Source: Streptomyces sp. NBC_01463
GTDB taxonomy: Bacteria; Actinomycetota; Actinomycetes; Streptomycetales; Streptomycetaceae
Direction of reading: 5' to 3'
NCBI GenBank assembly: GCA_036227345.1
Contig: CP109468.1
Span: forward strand, 62,001-126,000
Length of the DNA: 64,000 nt
The notes beneath the pieces were generated by a model, which made no database searches, was not told the DNA's origin, and saw nothing but the letters and a program-made list of their open reading frames with translations. Each line of letters starts with the position of its first letter. Positions within the stretch are counted from its first letter, which is position 1. This document shows, piece after piece, positions 23,810 to 32,482 of this stretch. The position numbers were made by a program, and so were the translations under genes.

Positions 23810-24756
23810 TGTCCCTGGAAACCCCCGAAGCGACCGCTTCGACACGACCAGCGGGCCTGTCCCGGCTGGGGCAGAACCTGCTGCCCGCTCTGTATCAGCA
23901 CCGTCTGATGGCGACCAGCCAGCTGCACCGGCTGTTCACCCCGCACGCCCGGCGGCCCGTCTATCTGCGCCAAAAGCTTCAGGAGTTGCGCGTCGGTGGC
24001 CTCGTTGACGCCACCGCCCGGCGGACCGCGCGCCGGGGGAACCCCGAGCTGCTCTGGTATCTCACCGCTCGCGGCGCTGACGCCGTTGCCTACGATCCGA
24101 CTCTCCCGCGACGCGGTTACCGCATCAGCCCGCAGGCCGCAGCCTCTCAACTGCAGGAGCACACACTCACGGTCGTCGATACCGGTGTCGCGTTCGTCGA
24201 CTGGGCTCGTCGCCTGGGTGATGAGTGCTCGCCGCTGGACTGGGAGCCCGAGGTCGCGCACCGCATCCGTGACGGTGAGAGCCGCGGGGGCACCGAGGCG
24301 TTCATGATTGCGGACGCGGTGCTGCGCTACACCCACACCACCGCGGACGGGCGCCGGCGGATGCTCAGCTTCTTCATCGAGGTCGACCGCGCCACCATGC
24401 AGACCACCCGGCTCGCCGCCAAACTCGCCGCGTACGCCCGCTACCAGCACTATGTTCCCGCGGGCGGCAGCCGCAGCCGGAGCAGCACCCGCGAGGCCTG
24501 GCGCGACCACTACCCGGCATTCCCCCGACTGCTCATCGTGCTGACCGGCCCTTCAGACCGGGTCCTGGCCAATCGGGTCCAGGACCTGCGCGCCCTGGCC
24601 TCCGCGGATCCGCGCGTCAGCCAGCTCGCCGTCGGCGTCACCACCCTGCAGCTCCTGCAGGACAAGGGGCCGCTCGCCCCGATCGCCACCCTGCTCTCCG
24701 GTGACGCCACCCCGACCGATGTCTTCCTCAACCCGTCCGGAGGCCCCCGTGCGTGA
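23809..24756 (+). CDS. Replication-relaxation family protein
   Basis: 315 residues. The N-terminal winged helix (residues about 15-85) reads LLPALYQHRLMATSQLHRLF, YLRQKLQELRVGGLVDATAR and ELLWYLTARGADAV. A mixed alpha/beta domain follows: TEAFMIADAVLRYTH, MLSFFIEVDRATMQTTRLAAKL and FPRLLIVLTG. This is the layout of the Replic_Relax family, found next to coupling proteins on Gram-positive plasmids and implicated in plasmid replication and DNA relaxation. It is the only relaxase-like candidate in the window. ATG 23809 overlaps the coupling-protein stop. Confidence 0.82.
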   Translation: MSLETPEATASTRPAGLSRLGQNLLPALYQHRLMATSQLHRLFTPHARRPVYLRQKLQELRVGGLVDATARRTARRGNPELLWYLTARGADAVAYDPTLPRRGYRISPQAAASQLQEHTLTVVDTGVAFVDWARRLGDECSPLDWEPEVAHRIRDGESRGGTEAFMIADAVLRYTHTTADGRRRMLSFFIEVDRATMQTTRLAAKLAAYARYQHYVPAGGSRSRSSTREAWRDHYPAFPRLLIVLTGPSDRVLANRVQDLRALASADPRVSQLAVGVTTLQLLQDKGPLAPIATLLSGDATPTDVFLNPSGGPRA

Positions 24757-25159
24757 AGTCCTGCGCGCCCTGTTCCGCAACCCCCCGCCCGCCATCCGGC
24801 CGACACGGCACGTGTGCGCGCCGTTCGTCGACACAGTGCCGCTGCCTTCCCCCCTGCTCACGGAGCTGATAGCCCTGCGGATGCATACCCGTCACCTCGG
24901 CTGGCTCAGCAGCCGTGAGAAATGCCCCGATCAGTATCGGCGCCTGGCCCGCGCCGTCCTGCGGGACGTTCTGGATGGATGGCGTGCCCAGACGGACGGT
25001 GACGGGTCCCTCGAAGATCTCACCGCTACGTCCACGCATGTCCGCGGTGAGGTCGGGCCGTCGGCTCCTGGACGAGTGAGTCGCGCCGAGCGGGAACATC
25101 TGCGGAACGACACGGTGACGGATGGCTCACTCAGTCGCCCACGGTCACTTGACTGCTGA
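24749..25159 (+). CDS. Hypothetical protein ending the coupling-protein operon
   Basis: 136 residues from GTG 24749, preceded by GGAGG and overlapping the upstream stop by 8 nt. The first 90 residues look coding (LLTELIALRMHTRHLGWLSS, then YRRLARAVLRDVLDGW); the end is polar and less ordered. No family recognised. Position makes it an accessory transfer gene. Confidence 0.5.
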   Translation: MREVLRALFRNPPPAIRPTRHVCAPFVDTVPLPSPLLTELIALRMHTRHLGWLSSREKCPDQYRRLARAVLRDVLDGWRAQTDGDGSLEDLTATSTHVRGEVGPSAPGRVSRAEREHLRNDTVTDGSLSRPRSLDC

Positions 25160-25190
25160 CCGAGGTGACCGAGGTGACCGAGGTGACCGA
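25157..25190 (+). repeat. 9-bp tandem repeat TGACCGAGG x3
   Basis: Three perfect units at 25157-25165, 25166-25174 and 25175-25183, followed by a partial fourth, overlapping the end of the preceding gene. Confidence 0.8.
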
Positions 25191-25706
25191 GCCAGCGTCT
25201 TCCCGCTCTTTGCGAGGGCGAAAGGTCTGCCGACGGTAGTCACACCGGGCGCCGTTCGGGCGGCCGAGCGGATCCAGGGTCTGGGCTTCGCACACCTAGG
25301 CAGCTCCATTCCGGCGGATCCGGAGTTCGCCGTCGTTCCGCTCTGGTGGATTGAGGACAGTAGTACCGGCATGCCGGTACGTTTACCGGCCTGGATGCTC
25401 CAGTTCACCAGATCGCGGCGCCTCTTGAGCATGAGCCCATTGCCTTGCCGACGAGTCGACAATGGGAGGCTGCTTCAACTCAAAAGAGGATGAGTCATCA
25501 ATTTCAGTGAAGGCCTTGGGAAGTCACACGTGAAGGCATCCAGGAATGTTCCGGTATGCCCCTCCTGCGGCTATTTCAACTGCCGGAACGGGGTGGGTTG
25601 ATGGCGGCACTTTGCGTAAGGTATGAGACCAGACCAGAGGGTTGGTTTCTGCGCGCGAAGACCTACACGTCGCCGCGCATCACTGACACACAGGCTAGGA
25701 GACGTT
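25191..25706. other. Intergenic region between transfer and pilus genes
   Basis: A frame open from 25122 to 25493 has a lower GC third position and no recognisable domain, so it is not called a gene. The stretch holds the TACCGGC operator cluster (25363-25390) and a GTTCCGG/CCGGAAC inverted repeat (25548-25554 with 25583-25589). It is a probable control region for the pilus operon starting at 25707. Confidence 0.5.
25363..25390. promoter_or_regulatory. Triple TACCGGC operator cluster
   Basis: GTACCGGCATGCCGGTAC at 25363-25380 is a perfect 18-bp palindrome. A further TACCGGC at 25384-25390 makes a second, overlapping inverted repeat with GCCGGTA at 25373-25379 (4-bp spacer). Three half-sites in alternating orientation are typical of a cooperatively bound repressor, such as a GntR- or TetR-type dimer. 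Confidence 0.6.
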
Positions 25707-26351
25707 GTGGCATATGCAGGAGGAGGGCTCACGGCATCGCGAGCACGGACCAAGTCTGCTCGCGTTCGCAATCGGAATCACTCCAGGAGTGCTTCTCTGG
25801 TTCTCGTCGCCAGCGTGCTGACCCTGGGCTCCGCCTGCGGCAACGGCGACACGTCGGATTCCTCAGAAGGCAATACGCCGAAGAGTTCACCGCCGTCCTC
25901 CAGTCAGCCCGCCAAGCCGAAAGATCCGGGTCAAGTAGCCAAGGAACAGGCCCTAGTCACGTACGAGAAGTACTGGTCTGAGATGAAGCGCGCGTACGCG
26001 CAGTCCAGCACCGAGGGAACTGACATCGAAAAGTACGCGGGCGGCCTCGCTCTGGTCCGAGTGCAGCAGGACACCAAGGGGCTGAAGAGCGACGGACAGG
26101 CTTTCATGGGTGATCCGGTAGTCAGCAACTCCACGGTGACCCGTCTCGGCAAGACCCAGAAGGGCGCGGCCAACGCGACGATCTCCAGCTGCATCGACGT
26201 CTCGGGCTGGGACCTGGTCAACGTGGCGACCCAGAAGAAGGAGGTCATGCCCACCGACCGCCTGACCAAGTACGTCAACGTCACCAGCCTCGAACAGTGG
26301 CCGGACGGCTGGAAGGTCATCGAGAACAAGCAGGCTGGCTCGTCATGCTGA
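25707..26351 (+). CDS. Putative lipoprotein at the head of the Tad pilus locus
   Basis: About 214 residues from GTG 25707, which has AGGAGA upstream. The N-terminus is Arg-rich, then hydrophobic (SLVLVASVLTLGSAC) with a relaxed lipobox GSAC. A low-complexity Ser/Pro linker and a globular domain follow (YEKYWSEMKRAYAQSSTEGT; LSSC-like Cys; LEQWPDGWKVIENKQ). This layout is common in small actinobacterial lipoproteins encoded with Tad pili. Its stop lies 4 bp inside the next gene, so the two are coupled. Function unknown; a surface adaptor of the pilus is possible. Confidence 0.75.
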   Translation: MAYAGGGLTASRARTKSARVRNRNHSRSASLVLVASVLTLGSACGNGDTSDSSEGNTPKSSPPSSSQPAKPKDPGQVAKEQALVTYEKYWSEMKRAYAQSSTEGTDIEKYAGGLALVRVQQDTKGLKSDGQAFMGDPVVSNSTVTRLGKTQKGAANATISSCIDVSGWDLVNVATQKKEVMPTDRLTKYVNVTSLEQWPDGWKVIENKQAGSSC

Positions 26352-27232
26352 GCAGACGCGCGCTACGGGCGCTCCCCCTCGTGCCAGCCCTGATCGTCTG
26401 CGTCGGAACAGCTCACGCCGCCGACGGAACGGACGGGGCGCAGTCGTGCAAGAACGACTGGGTGTGCGTGAAGGCCAAGGATCCTGGCAAGCCGGGAAAG
26501 AAGGCGGGAACGCAGCCAGCCAGCAGGAAACCGGGCGGCAAGGCCGCCGGCGGTGTGAAGCCGCCCGAGTGCACCCCTCCGAAGAAGCTCGATCCCCAGC
26601 CGCCAGCGGTGAGTGACCTCTGGAAGGGACACGATCCGAAGGAGGGCGGAGCCGTGTACATCCGCGACTGCCGGTACTACCAGGACGGCGGCGGATCCAC
26701 GATGATCACGGAGGCGGTGTACGGAGGCCCGGGTGGTGAACCGCCTGCCCCTGCCGTCGATCCTGCGGTGGTGGCACAGCAGGCCGTCGACAAGATGTTA
26801 CTGAAGGGCCCGCAGATCGGGATCACTCCGAAGCCTGGCGGCAAGGGCGTGGTCGGCATGCCGGTGTACATGTGGACGAGCACGGGCGCCGAGACGTACG
26901 GCCCCAACACCGCGTCGGCGACGGCCGGGGCTGTCACGGTCACAGCGACGGCGAAGGTCAGCAGGATCGTGTGGACGATGGGTGACGGCTCCACCGTCAC
27001 CTGCACCACCGCGGGCACACCGTACAAGGCGGAGTTCGGGAAGAAGGCGTCTCCTGACTGCGGCCACCGCTACACGAAGCCGTCCTCCACGACCGAGAGC
27101 GGCAAGTACCACGTCACCGCGACCTCCACCTGGACGATCGACTGGCAGGGCGGCGGCCAGAACGGCCAGCTCACCGAAGTCCGCGACAGCGCCGTGAACA
27201 TCACGGTCGCCGAGGTCCAGGTCCTCAACTAA
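26345..27232 (+). CDS. Secreted protein with PKD-like domain
   Basis: About 295 residues from ATG 26345. A signal peptide (RRALRALPLVPALIVCVGTAHA) and a Lys/Gly/Pro-rich linker precede a beta-rich domain: AVTVTATAKVSRIVWTMGDG, a Cys pair (CTTAG, then SPDCGHRYTK), and KYHVTATSTWTIDW. The W-x-M-G-D-G turn is the PKD signature. Such proteins follow the lipoprotein gene in Streptomyces Tad loci and probably act at the cell surface. Confidence 0.78.
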   Translation: MLSRRALRALPLVPALIVCVGTAHAADGTDGAQSCKNDWVCVKAKDPGKPGKKAGTQPASRKPGGKAAGGVKPPECTPPKKLDPQPPAVSDLWKGHDPKEGGAVYIRDCRYYQDGGGSTMITEAVYGGPGGEPPAPAVDPAVVAQQAVDKMLLKGPQIGITPKPGGKGVVGMPVYMWTSTGAETYGPNTASATAGAVTVTATAKVSRIVWTMGDGSTVTCTTAGTPYKAEFGKKASPDCGHRYTKPSSTTESGKYHVTATSTWTIDWQGGGQNGQLTEVRDSAVNITVAEVQVLN

Positions 27233-27260
27233 CAGCGCCCCCTGAGAGGCTCTTCACCGC

Positions 27261-27950
27261 ATGGAATCCCCCGTCGCGCCGTCGGTGCCACGTCCGGCCT
27301 CCCCGGCCCGCCCCGAGATCCCGATCACCACCACTGCCCCGGTCAAGCGGGAGCGCCGCTGGTCGGTCGCCGCCCTGTGCATCGTCCTGGCCGCAGTCGC
27401 GGGTCTGGGAGCGGCCGCCGCGGTCACCTCCGCCAGCGACCGTGCCCAGGTCCTGGCCGTTGCCCGCGACGTTCCGGCCGGCCAGGCCCTGACCGATGCG
27501 GACCTGGTCGTGGCCGAGGTAAGTGCCGACGCCGCGCTCACCCCCGTGTCGGCTGATCAGAAGGCGTCGATGGTCGGGAAGCGGGCGGCTGTTGATCTGA
27601 GGAAGGGTGGTCTGCTCACGACCTCGCAGCTCGCCCAGGGCTCTGGCCTGGGTGATGACATGCAGCAGGTCGGCGTCCAGGTCAAGCGTGGCCAGGCCCC
27701 GGCCGGCAGCCTGTCCCCCGGCGACAAGGTTCTCGCGGTCACGACTCCCGCGCAGGGCGAGCAGCAGAGCGGCAAGGACGCCGAGGCCCCGCCGTCGACC
27801 CTCAGCGCCGTGGTCGTGGCCGTGTCGCGTCCCGACGCGTCGGGCACCGTCGTGGTGAACCTCGCGGTAGGGACGACGGACGGGCCGCTTCTGGCGACCC
27901 GCGCCACCCAGGGTCGCATCGCCCTCGTGCGTGAACCGCGAGGACAGTGA
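27261..27950 (+). CDS. cpaB: CpaB/RcpC-like SAF-domain pilus assembly protein
   Basis: 229 residues. A cytoplasmic Pro-rich start and one membrane helix (WSVAALCIVLAAVAGLGAAAAV) precede an SAF domain (VLAVARDVPAGQALTDADLVVAEV, then KRAAVDLRKGGLLTTSQL). A C-terminal segment (LSPGDKVLAVTTPA) matches the RcpC/CpaB region thought to sit in the wall or secretin-adjacent space. In Tad systems this protein supports pilus secretion. It lies just before the CpaE-like gene. Confidence 0.82.
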   Translation: MESPVAPSVPRPASPARPEIPITTTAPVKRERRWSVAALCIVLAAVAGLGAAAAVTSASDRAQVLAVARDVPAGQALTDADLVVAEVSADAALTPVSADQKASMVGKRAAVDLRKGGLLTTSQLAQGSGLGDDMQQVGVQVKRGQAPAGSLSPGDKVLAVTTPAQGEQQSGKDAEAPPSTLSAVVVAVSRPDASGTVVVNLAVGTTDGPLLATRATQGRIALVREPRGQ

Positions 27951-27952
27951 TC

Positions 27953-28825
27953 ATGCCCGTAACCGCGCTCGTCTCCGCCAAGTCCTGCGGTGTCACCGCC
28001 AGCGCACTTGCACTCACTCTGGCCTCCAAGCGTCCCTCGCTGCTCGCCGAGTGCGACCCGGCCGGCGGGACCGTCAGGGCGGGCTTCTTCCAGGGCGAGG
28101 TAGGTGCCGGATACGGCCTCTATCACCTCGCAGCAGCCGAGCGCACCGGATCTGACGCCCTTGCCAACGCTTTCGCCAGCCACCTGTGGCCCATGGACGA
28201 GGCCGGCCACCGCAAGCTGCTCCCCGGGCTGACCGACCCCGCCCAGGCCGCCGCTCTGGAGCGGACCTGGCCGGCCCTGTCCGAGGTCCTGCACGTCCTG
28301 GCCGACGAGGCCGGATACGAAGTCTTCATCGACGCCGGCCGGCTCGCCCTGTCATCCGGGCAGCTGCACCCGGCGCTCACCCCGGCCCCGCTCCTGCACC
28401 GGGCCGACCTGGTACTCCTCGTTGTCCGGGGCACGGAGCAGTCGCTGACCCTGGCCCGGCACCTGATCGACCCTTTGGCCACCGAGCTCGCCGAACGGGG
28501 CACGGGTTCCGAAGCGCTCGGGCTGCTCCTCATCGAGGACGGCCCCTACCGCGCCCATCAGGTCGCCGAAGCCCTCAAAACCCCTGTCGTGGCAGCCCTT
28601 CCCTTCGACGCCGCCACCGCCGGCTACTTCACCACCGGCGGCCAGCCGCCCCGCGGCTACGGCCGAAGCCCGCTGCTGCGTCACGCGCGCACCGCCACCG
28701 AGCAGATGGAAGCGGCCGCCTCACGGCGCCGCATCCAGCAGCAGTACCCGTCCCGGCCTGCCAACCCGCACCTCGCCGGTGTCCTTCAGCGGCTGAGCGA
28801 GAGAGGGGGGCCGCCGCGTGGCTGA
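27953..28825 (+). CDS. CpaE/MinD-like P-loop protein without a clear Walker A
   Basis: 290 residues from ATG 27953 (GAGG 9 nt upstream). The order of elements is that of the ParA/MinD-like CpaE/TadZ proteins: ALVSAKSCGVTASALALTLA where the deviant P-loop would be, LLAECDPAGGTVRAG, YEVFIDAGRLA, and HRADLVLLVVRGTEQSL. The P-loop is degenerate (SAKSCGVTAS, no GKT/GKS), so it may bind but not hydrolyse nucleotide. TadZ localises the pilus motor to a pole. It overlaps the TadA-like gene by 8 bp. Confidence 0.78.
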   Translation: MPVTALVSAKSCGVTASALALTLASKRPSLLAECDPAGGTVRAGFFQGEVGAGYGLYHLAAAERTGSDALANAFASHLWPMDEAGHRKLLPGLTDPAQAAALERTWPALSEVLHVLADEAGYEVFIDAGRLALSSGQLHPALTPAPLLHRADLVLLVVRGTEQSLTLARHLIDPLATELAERGTGSEALGLLLIEDGPYRAHQVAEALKTPVVAALPFDAATAGYFTTGGQPPRGYGRSPLLRHARTATEQMEAAASRRRIQQQYPSRPANPHLAGVLQRLSERGGPPRG

Positions 28826-30377
28826 CATCCAGCAGCGTCCCGGCGTCAACGGCCAGCCGCAGCCCATGGGACGTGAGGACATCGCAGGTCTCCTCGCGGG
28901 CCGCCTCGGCAACCACCGCCCCGCCGTCCCAACTCCCGGGCCCGCGCCCACCACTCCGGCAGCCGCCCCCCGTATGGCAGCGCACGCCGCCGCGGTGCCG
29001 CGGCTGGCCGAGCTGCCCGGTGAGATCCCGGTCGCCTGGGATGTCATCGAGGACCTCCAGGCCCAGGTCTCCCAGAAGCTCAGCGCCAACGACCCGGACA
29101 AGCTCCTTGAGGAAGCGGACCGCCGGGCCCTGGCCAAGTCCCTCGTACGTAACGCCGTCGCCGACTGGGCAGCCAAGTACGCCCAGGGCAACACCCCCCT
29201 GACCGACGCGCAGGAGACGGCGATCGGCACCGCGGTCTTCGATTCCATGTACCGCGGCGGGCGGCTGCAGTCCCTTCTGGACGAAGAGGGGGTCGAGGAC
29301 GTGATGGTCGACGGGCTGCGCGCTCATGTCGAGTACCACGACCGGCCGCGACGCACCGTGGAGAAGGTCGCCGACACCCACGAAGAGCTGATCACGTGGG
29401 TCAACCGGATGGCGCGACTGTCCGGCCACGGGGAGCGGGCCCTGACCCAGGCCACCCCCATGATCGGGTTCCGCATGCCCGACGGCTCCCGCGTGACCGC
29501 CTCGCTGCTCACCACCAGGCCCTCCGTCGTCATCCGAAAGCACCGCATCCGCCAGCACGGCATCTCCGAGCTCGTTCAGTGGGGGTCGATCAACCCGCTG
29601 CTGGAGGCGTTCCTCACCTCCTGCGTCCACGCCAAGATGAACGTCCTGGTCGTCGGCGACATGGGCGCGGGCAAGACGTCGCTGCTGCGGGCGCTGGGCC
29701 GGGAGATCCCGCCCGCCGAACGCCTGGTCACCCTCGAATCCGACCGTGAGCTCTACCTGGACGAGCCGGGCCCCAAGCCCGGCCCCGTCACCTACGCGTT
29801 CGAGGCGCGGCAGTCCAACGGCGAGCGCCACGGCGGCAAACTGGCCGGCGAGGTCACCATCGGCGACATGTTCGCGACGGCCCTGCGCTACAACGCGACC
29901 CGGGTCATCGTCGGTGAGGTCCGGTCCACGGAGATCGTGCCGATGCTGCAGGCGATGTCCGCCGGCGGCTCGGGGTCGATGTGCACCCTTCACGTCCGGC
30001 GGCCGCACGCCATCATCAGCCGCCTGGTCCAGCTGTGCACCGAGGCCGGGATGGCGACCGAGGCCGCCCACCATCTCATCGCCTCCTCGATCGACGTCGT
30101 CGTCTACCTCACCTACCTGGACGAGACCGCGCTCGGCGGCAAGAAGCACCGCTACGTGTCGCACATCTACGAGATCCACGACGTCGTCGGTGAAGGCGGA
30201 CGCCCCACGACCAGCGAGCTCTTTGCCCCGCACGGATCCGAGGTCCGGGCCGTGTACAAGACCATGCCGTCCTTCATCGGCGAGCTGGAGCGCACCGGCA
30301 AGTTCGCCAGGCAGTGGCTGACCGAGAACCCGCACAGCTGGTGGGGCCCGCCCCTGCAGACAGTGAGCACCCGATGA
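28818..30377 (+). CDS. tadA: TadA/CpaF-type secretion ATPase
   Basis: 519 residues. A Pro/Ala-rich N-terminus precedes the CpaF-type N-domain (residues about 70-250: LQSLLDEEGVEDVMVDG, MIGFRMPDGSRVTASLL, VVIRKHRI) and a RecA-like motor. Walker A is VVGDMGAGKTSLLRAL near residue 280, the Asp box follows at VTLESDRELYL, Walker B is TRVIVGEVRSTEIVPMLQAM, and the His box is GSGSMCTLHVRRP. This hexameric ATPase powers Flp pilus assembly. GTG 28818 is the start. ATGA overlap with the TadB-like gene. Confidence 0.93.
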   Translation: MADIQQRPGVNGQPQPMGREDIAGLLAGRLGNHRPAVPTPGPAPTTPAAAPRMAAHAAAVPRLAELPGEIPVAWDVIEDLQAQVSQKLSANDPDKLLEEADRRALAKSLVRNAVADWAAKYAQGNTPLTDAQETAIGTAVFDSMYRGGRLQSLLDEEGVEDVMVDGLRAHVEYHDRPRRTVEKVADTHEELITWVNRMARLSGHGERALTQATPMIGFRMPDGSRVTASLLTTRPSVVIRKHRIRQHGISELVQWGSINPLLEAFLTSCVHAKMNVLVVGDMGAGKTSLLRALGREIPPAERLVTLESDRELYLDEPGPKPGPVTYAFEARQSNGERHGGKLAGEVTIGDMFATALRYNATRVIVGEVRSTEIVPMLQAMSAGGSGSMCTLHVRRPHAIISRLVQLCTEAGMATEAAHHLIASSIDVVVYLTYLDETALGGKKHRYVSHIYEIHDVVGEGGRPTTSELFAPHGSEVRAVYKTMPSFIGELERTGKFARQWLTENPHSWWGPPLQTVSTR

Positions 30378-31342
30378 CCACATCCCAACTGACGTTGGTG
30401 GCGGCCTGCTGCGCCGTCCTTTGCCTCCTGGCCGCGATGGCCGCGGTCCGTGAGTTCCGCGGCCGGGTGCCCGACCCGGTCAAGCCGGCCTCGCGGATGA
30501 GCGACCGGGTCCAGCGTGCCCGGTCTGAACTGCCGGAGAAGTGGCAGAACCGATGGCGCCACCTCGTCACGGCGGCCGCGGTCGTCGCTCTGGTGGTGTG
30601 GGCGTGGACGGGGTGGCCGGTGCATGGGCTCCTCGCCGGAGCCGCTGTGCTCGGGTTCCCGTTCATCCTGAACCCGGGCACCGCCGCGGTGCACCGCATC
30701 GACCGACTTGAGGCGCTGGGGCAGTGGCTCAACCATCTCGCCGGTGTCCACACCGCCGGAATCAGCCTGCCCCAGACGATCCGGGCCTCGGCGAAGAACG
30801 CCCCCGCACCCGTGGCCGCGAACGTACGGGCCCTGTCCGAGCGGCTCCGTTCCGGCATGGAGGCGCACCACGCGTTCGCGCTGTTCGCGGACGAGCTCGC
30901 CGACGGCGTCTCCGACCACGTGGTCCTGCTCTTCCAGAGCCACGCCGTGTACAAGGGACCAGGCCTCTCCGACGCCCTGGAGAAGCTCGCGGTCACGATT
31001 CATCAGCAGGCCGCCGACGCGCGCGACATCGAGGCCGACCGGGCCAAGGTCCGCAAATCCTCGCGCATGGTCTCGGTCGTCATCTCGATCGTCGTCGTCG
31101 GGTGCATGCTCAATGAGGGCTGGTCGGGCTGGTACCAGTCACCGCCCGGGCAGATCGTGCTGGCCGTCCTAGGCAGCATGTTCGCCTGGACTCTCTCCTG
31201 GCTGCGGCGCATCGCCCGCACCAAGCCCGACCCCCGCCTCCTGGCCCCGCTGGCCGCCACCGAAGTGCCGTCCGCGTACGGCGTCACAGCGCAGCGACCG
31301 GCCCGTCCCACTGATGTCCCCACCGGTGGAGGTCTGCGATGA
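30374..31342 (+). CDS. tadB: TadB-like pilus platform membrane protein
   Basis: 322 residues. N-terminal membrane helix (LVAACCAVLCLLAAMAAV), a helix pair near 75-105, a cytosolic GspF-type domain (residues about 110-240: LEALGQWLNHLAGVHTAGIS, LPQTIRASAKNAP, LSDALEKLAVTIHQQAADARDIEADRAKVR), and C-terminal helices (MVSVVISIVVVGCML; IVLAVLGSMFAWTLSWL). It is the first of the TadB/TadC pair that holds the ATPase at the membrane. ATG 30374 overlaps the TadA stop. Confidence 0.85.
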   Translation: MTTSQLTLVAACCAVLCLLAAMAAVREFRGRVPDPVKPASRMSDRVQRARSELPEKWQNRWRHLVTAAAVVALVVWAWTGWPVHGLLAGAAVLGFPFILNPGTAAVHRIDRLEALGQWLNHLAGVHTAGISLPQTIRASAKNAPAPVAANVRALSERLRSGMEAHHAFALFADELADGVSDHVVLLFQSHAVYKGPGLSDALEKLAVTIHQQAADARDIEADRAKVRKSSRMVSVVISIVVVGCMLNEGWSGWYQSPPGQIVLAVLGSMFAWTLSWLRRIARTKPDPRLLAPLAATEVPSAYGVTAQRPARPTDVPTGGGLR

Positions 31343-32232
31343 TCCCCGTACAGGCGGTCCTTCCCGCGGCCGCGGCCGGCGCCCTCATCGGCCTCGCCGT
31401 ACGGGCCGCGTGGCCGGCCCGGCCCGACCTATCCTCCGTGCTGGACCGGCTCGACGTCAGCAAAGCTCAGACGGCGCTGCCGTCCGCGGCTCCGGCGGTC
31501 ACCAACTCGCTGAGCGAACGCGTCGGGAGCCGGCTGCTGGGTGAGTTCGGCGGCCGGATCAGCCTGCCGCTCAGGGACCTGAACCTGCTGCGGATCAGCC
31601 CGGCCGAACACCTGGGCAAACGCGTGTTGTTCTCCCTGTACGGGCTGCTGTTCCCCCAGCTGATGCAGGCCTTGCTCGCGCTGGCGGGGGCGGCGTTCAC
31701 CTTCACCATCCCCGCCGTGGTCTCGCTCGCCCTGGCAGCACTGTTCTGGTTCCTGCCGGGGCGGGAAGTCGCCCGGAACGCGGCAGCCGCTCGCCTCGTG
31801 GTCCGGCACGCTGCCGCCTCCTACCTGGAGCGCGTCGCGCTGGCGCGGATCGCGAACTCGGGCGCCGCCCAGTCCCTGACCGAAACCGCAGAAGTCGGCG
31901 ATGGGTGGATCTTCGTCAGGATGCGGCAGGTCTTCCACCAGGCCGACCTCGCCGGCGTCACCGTGTGGGACGCCCTCAAGCAGCTCGGCGACGAGCTCGA
32001 CATCCCCGAACTCACCCGCCCCGCCGACACCCTGGCCCTCGCAGGTGACGGCGCCGCCGTCTACGCCACCCTGCAGGCCCAGGCGAGGCAGCTGCGGATC
32101 GCGATGCTGTCCGACGCCAAAGCACAGGCCAACGAGGCCTCGGCGGCCATGGTCCTGCCCGTCACGTTCGGCGTCGTCCTGATGCTCGTCTTCGTCATGA
32201 TCCCCCTCACTTTCACCATTCTCGTCAGCTGA
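31339..32232 (+). CDS. tadC: TadC-like pilus platform membrane protein
   Basis: 297 residues. N-terminal helix (LPAAAAGALIGLAVRAAW), a central hydrophobic hairpin (MQALLALAGAAFTFTIPAVVSLALAALFWFLPG), a GspF-type domain (YLERVALARIANSGAAQSL; QLGDELDIPELTRPADTLAL; IAMLSDAKAQANEASAAM), and a C-terminal helix (FGVVLMLVFVMIPLTFTIL). ATGA overlap with tadB. Confidence 0.85.
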   Translation: MIPVQAVLPAAAAGALIGLAVRAAWPARPDLSSVLDRLDVSKAQTALPSAAPAVTNSLSERVGSRLLGEFGGRISLPLRDLNLLRISPAEHLGKRVLFSLYGLLFPQLMQALLALAGAAFTFTIPAVVSLALAALFWFLPGREVARNAAAARLVVRHAAASYLERVALARIANSGAAQSLTETAEVGDGWIFVRMRQVFHQADLAGVTVWDALKQLGDELDIPELTRPADTLALAGDGAAVYATLQAQARQLRIAMLSDAKAQANEASAAMVLPVTFGVVLMLVFVMIPLTFTILVS

Positions 32233-32248
32233 CCGAAGGACACAGACC

Positions 32249-32437
32249 GTGAACATCGAAGCACTCACCCTGCTGCTCAAGGCCCACTGGCACCAGCTCA
32301 AGGCCGCCAGGGACGAAGGACAGGGCACGACCGAGGTCGCCGTGATCACCGCCGTCGTCATCGTCGTGGCCGCCGGCGTCGCCCTGGCCATCAAGACGAA
32401 GGTGGCCGAGAAGGTCGGCATCATCAGCGGCGGCTGA
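32249..32437 (+). CDS. flp: Flp-type pilin
   Basis: 62 residues from GTG 32249. A 23-residue basic leader ends DEG, then QGTTEVAVITAVVIVVAAGV. Cleavage after that Gly puts Glu at position +5 of the mature pilin, as Flp/type IV prepilin peptidases require. The mature peptide is about 39 residues, small even for Flp. No prepilin peptidase gene is in the window, so it must be supplied elsewhere. Confidence 0.8.
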   Translation: MNIEALTLLLKAHWHQLKAARDEGQGTTEVAVITAVVIVVAAGVALAIKTKVAEKVGIISGG

Positions 32438-32482
32438 CACACGACCGCGACAGGCAGTCCACACGGGAAGGGGAGGGCAGGC

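Noticed and set aside
25122..25493. Possible 123-codon gene after the coupling operon
   Set aside because: Contains the 9-bp tandem repeat and the operator cluster, has unbiased codon use and no ribosome site or family match.
28629..30383. 584-codon minus-strand frame opposite the TadA-like gene
   Set aside because: High-GC shadow of the ATPase gene; composition is Gly/Val/Asp-rich without motifs.
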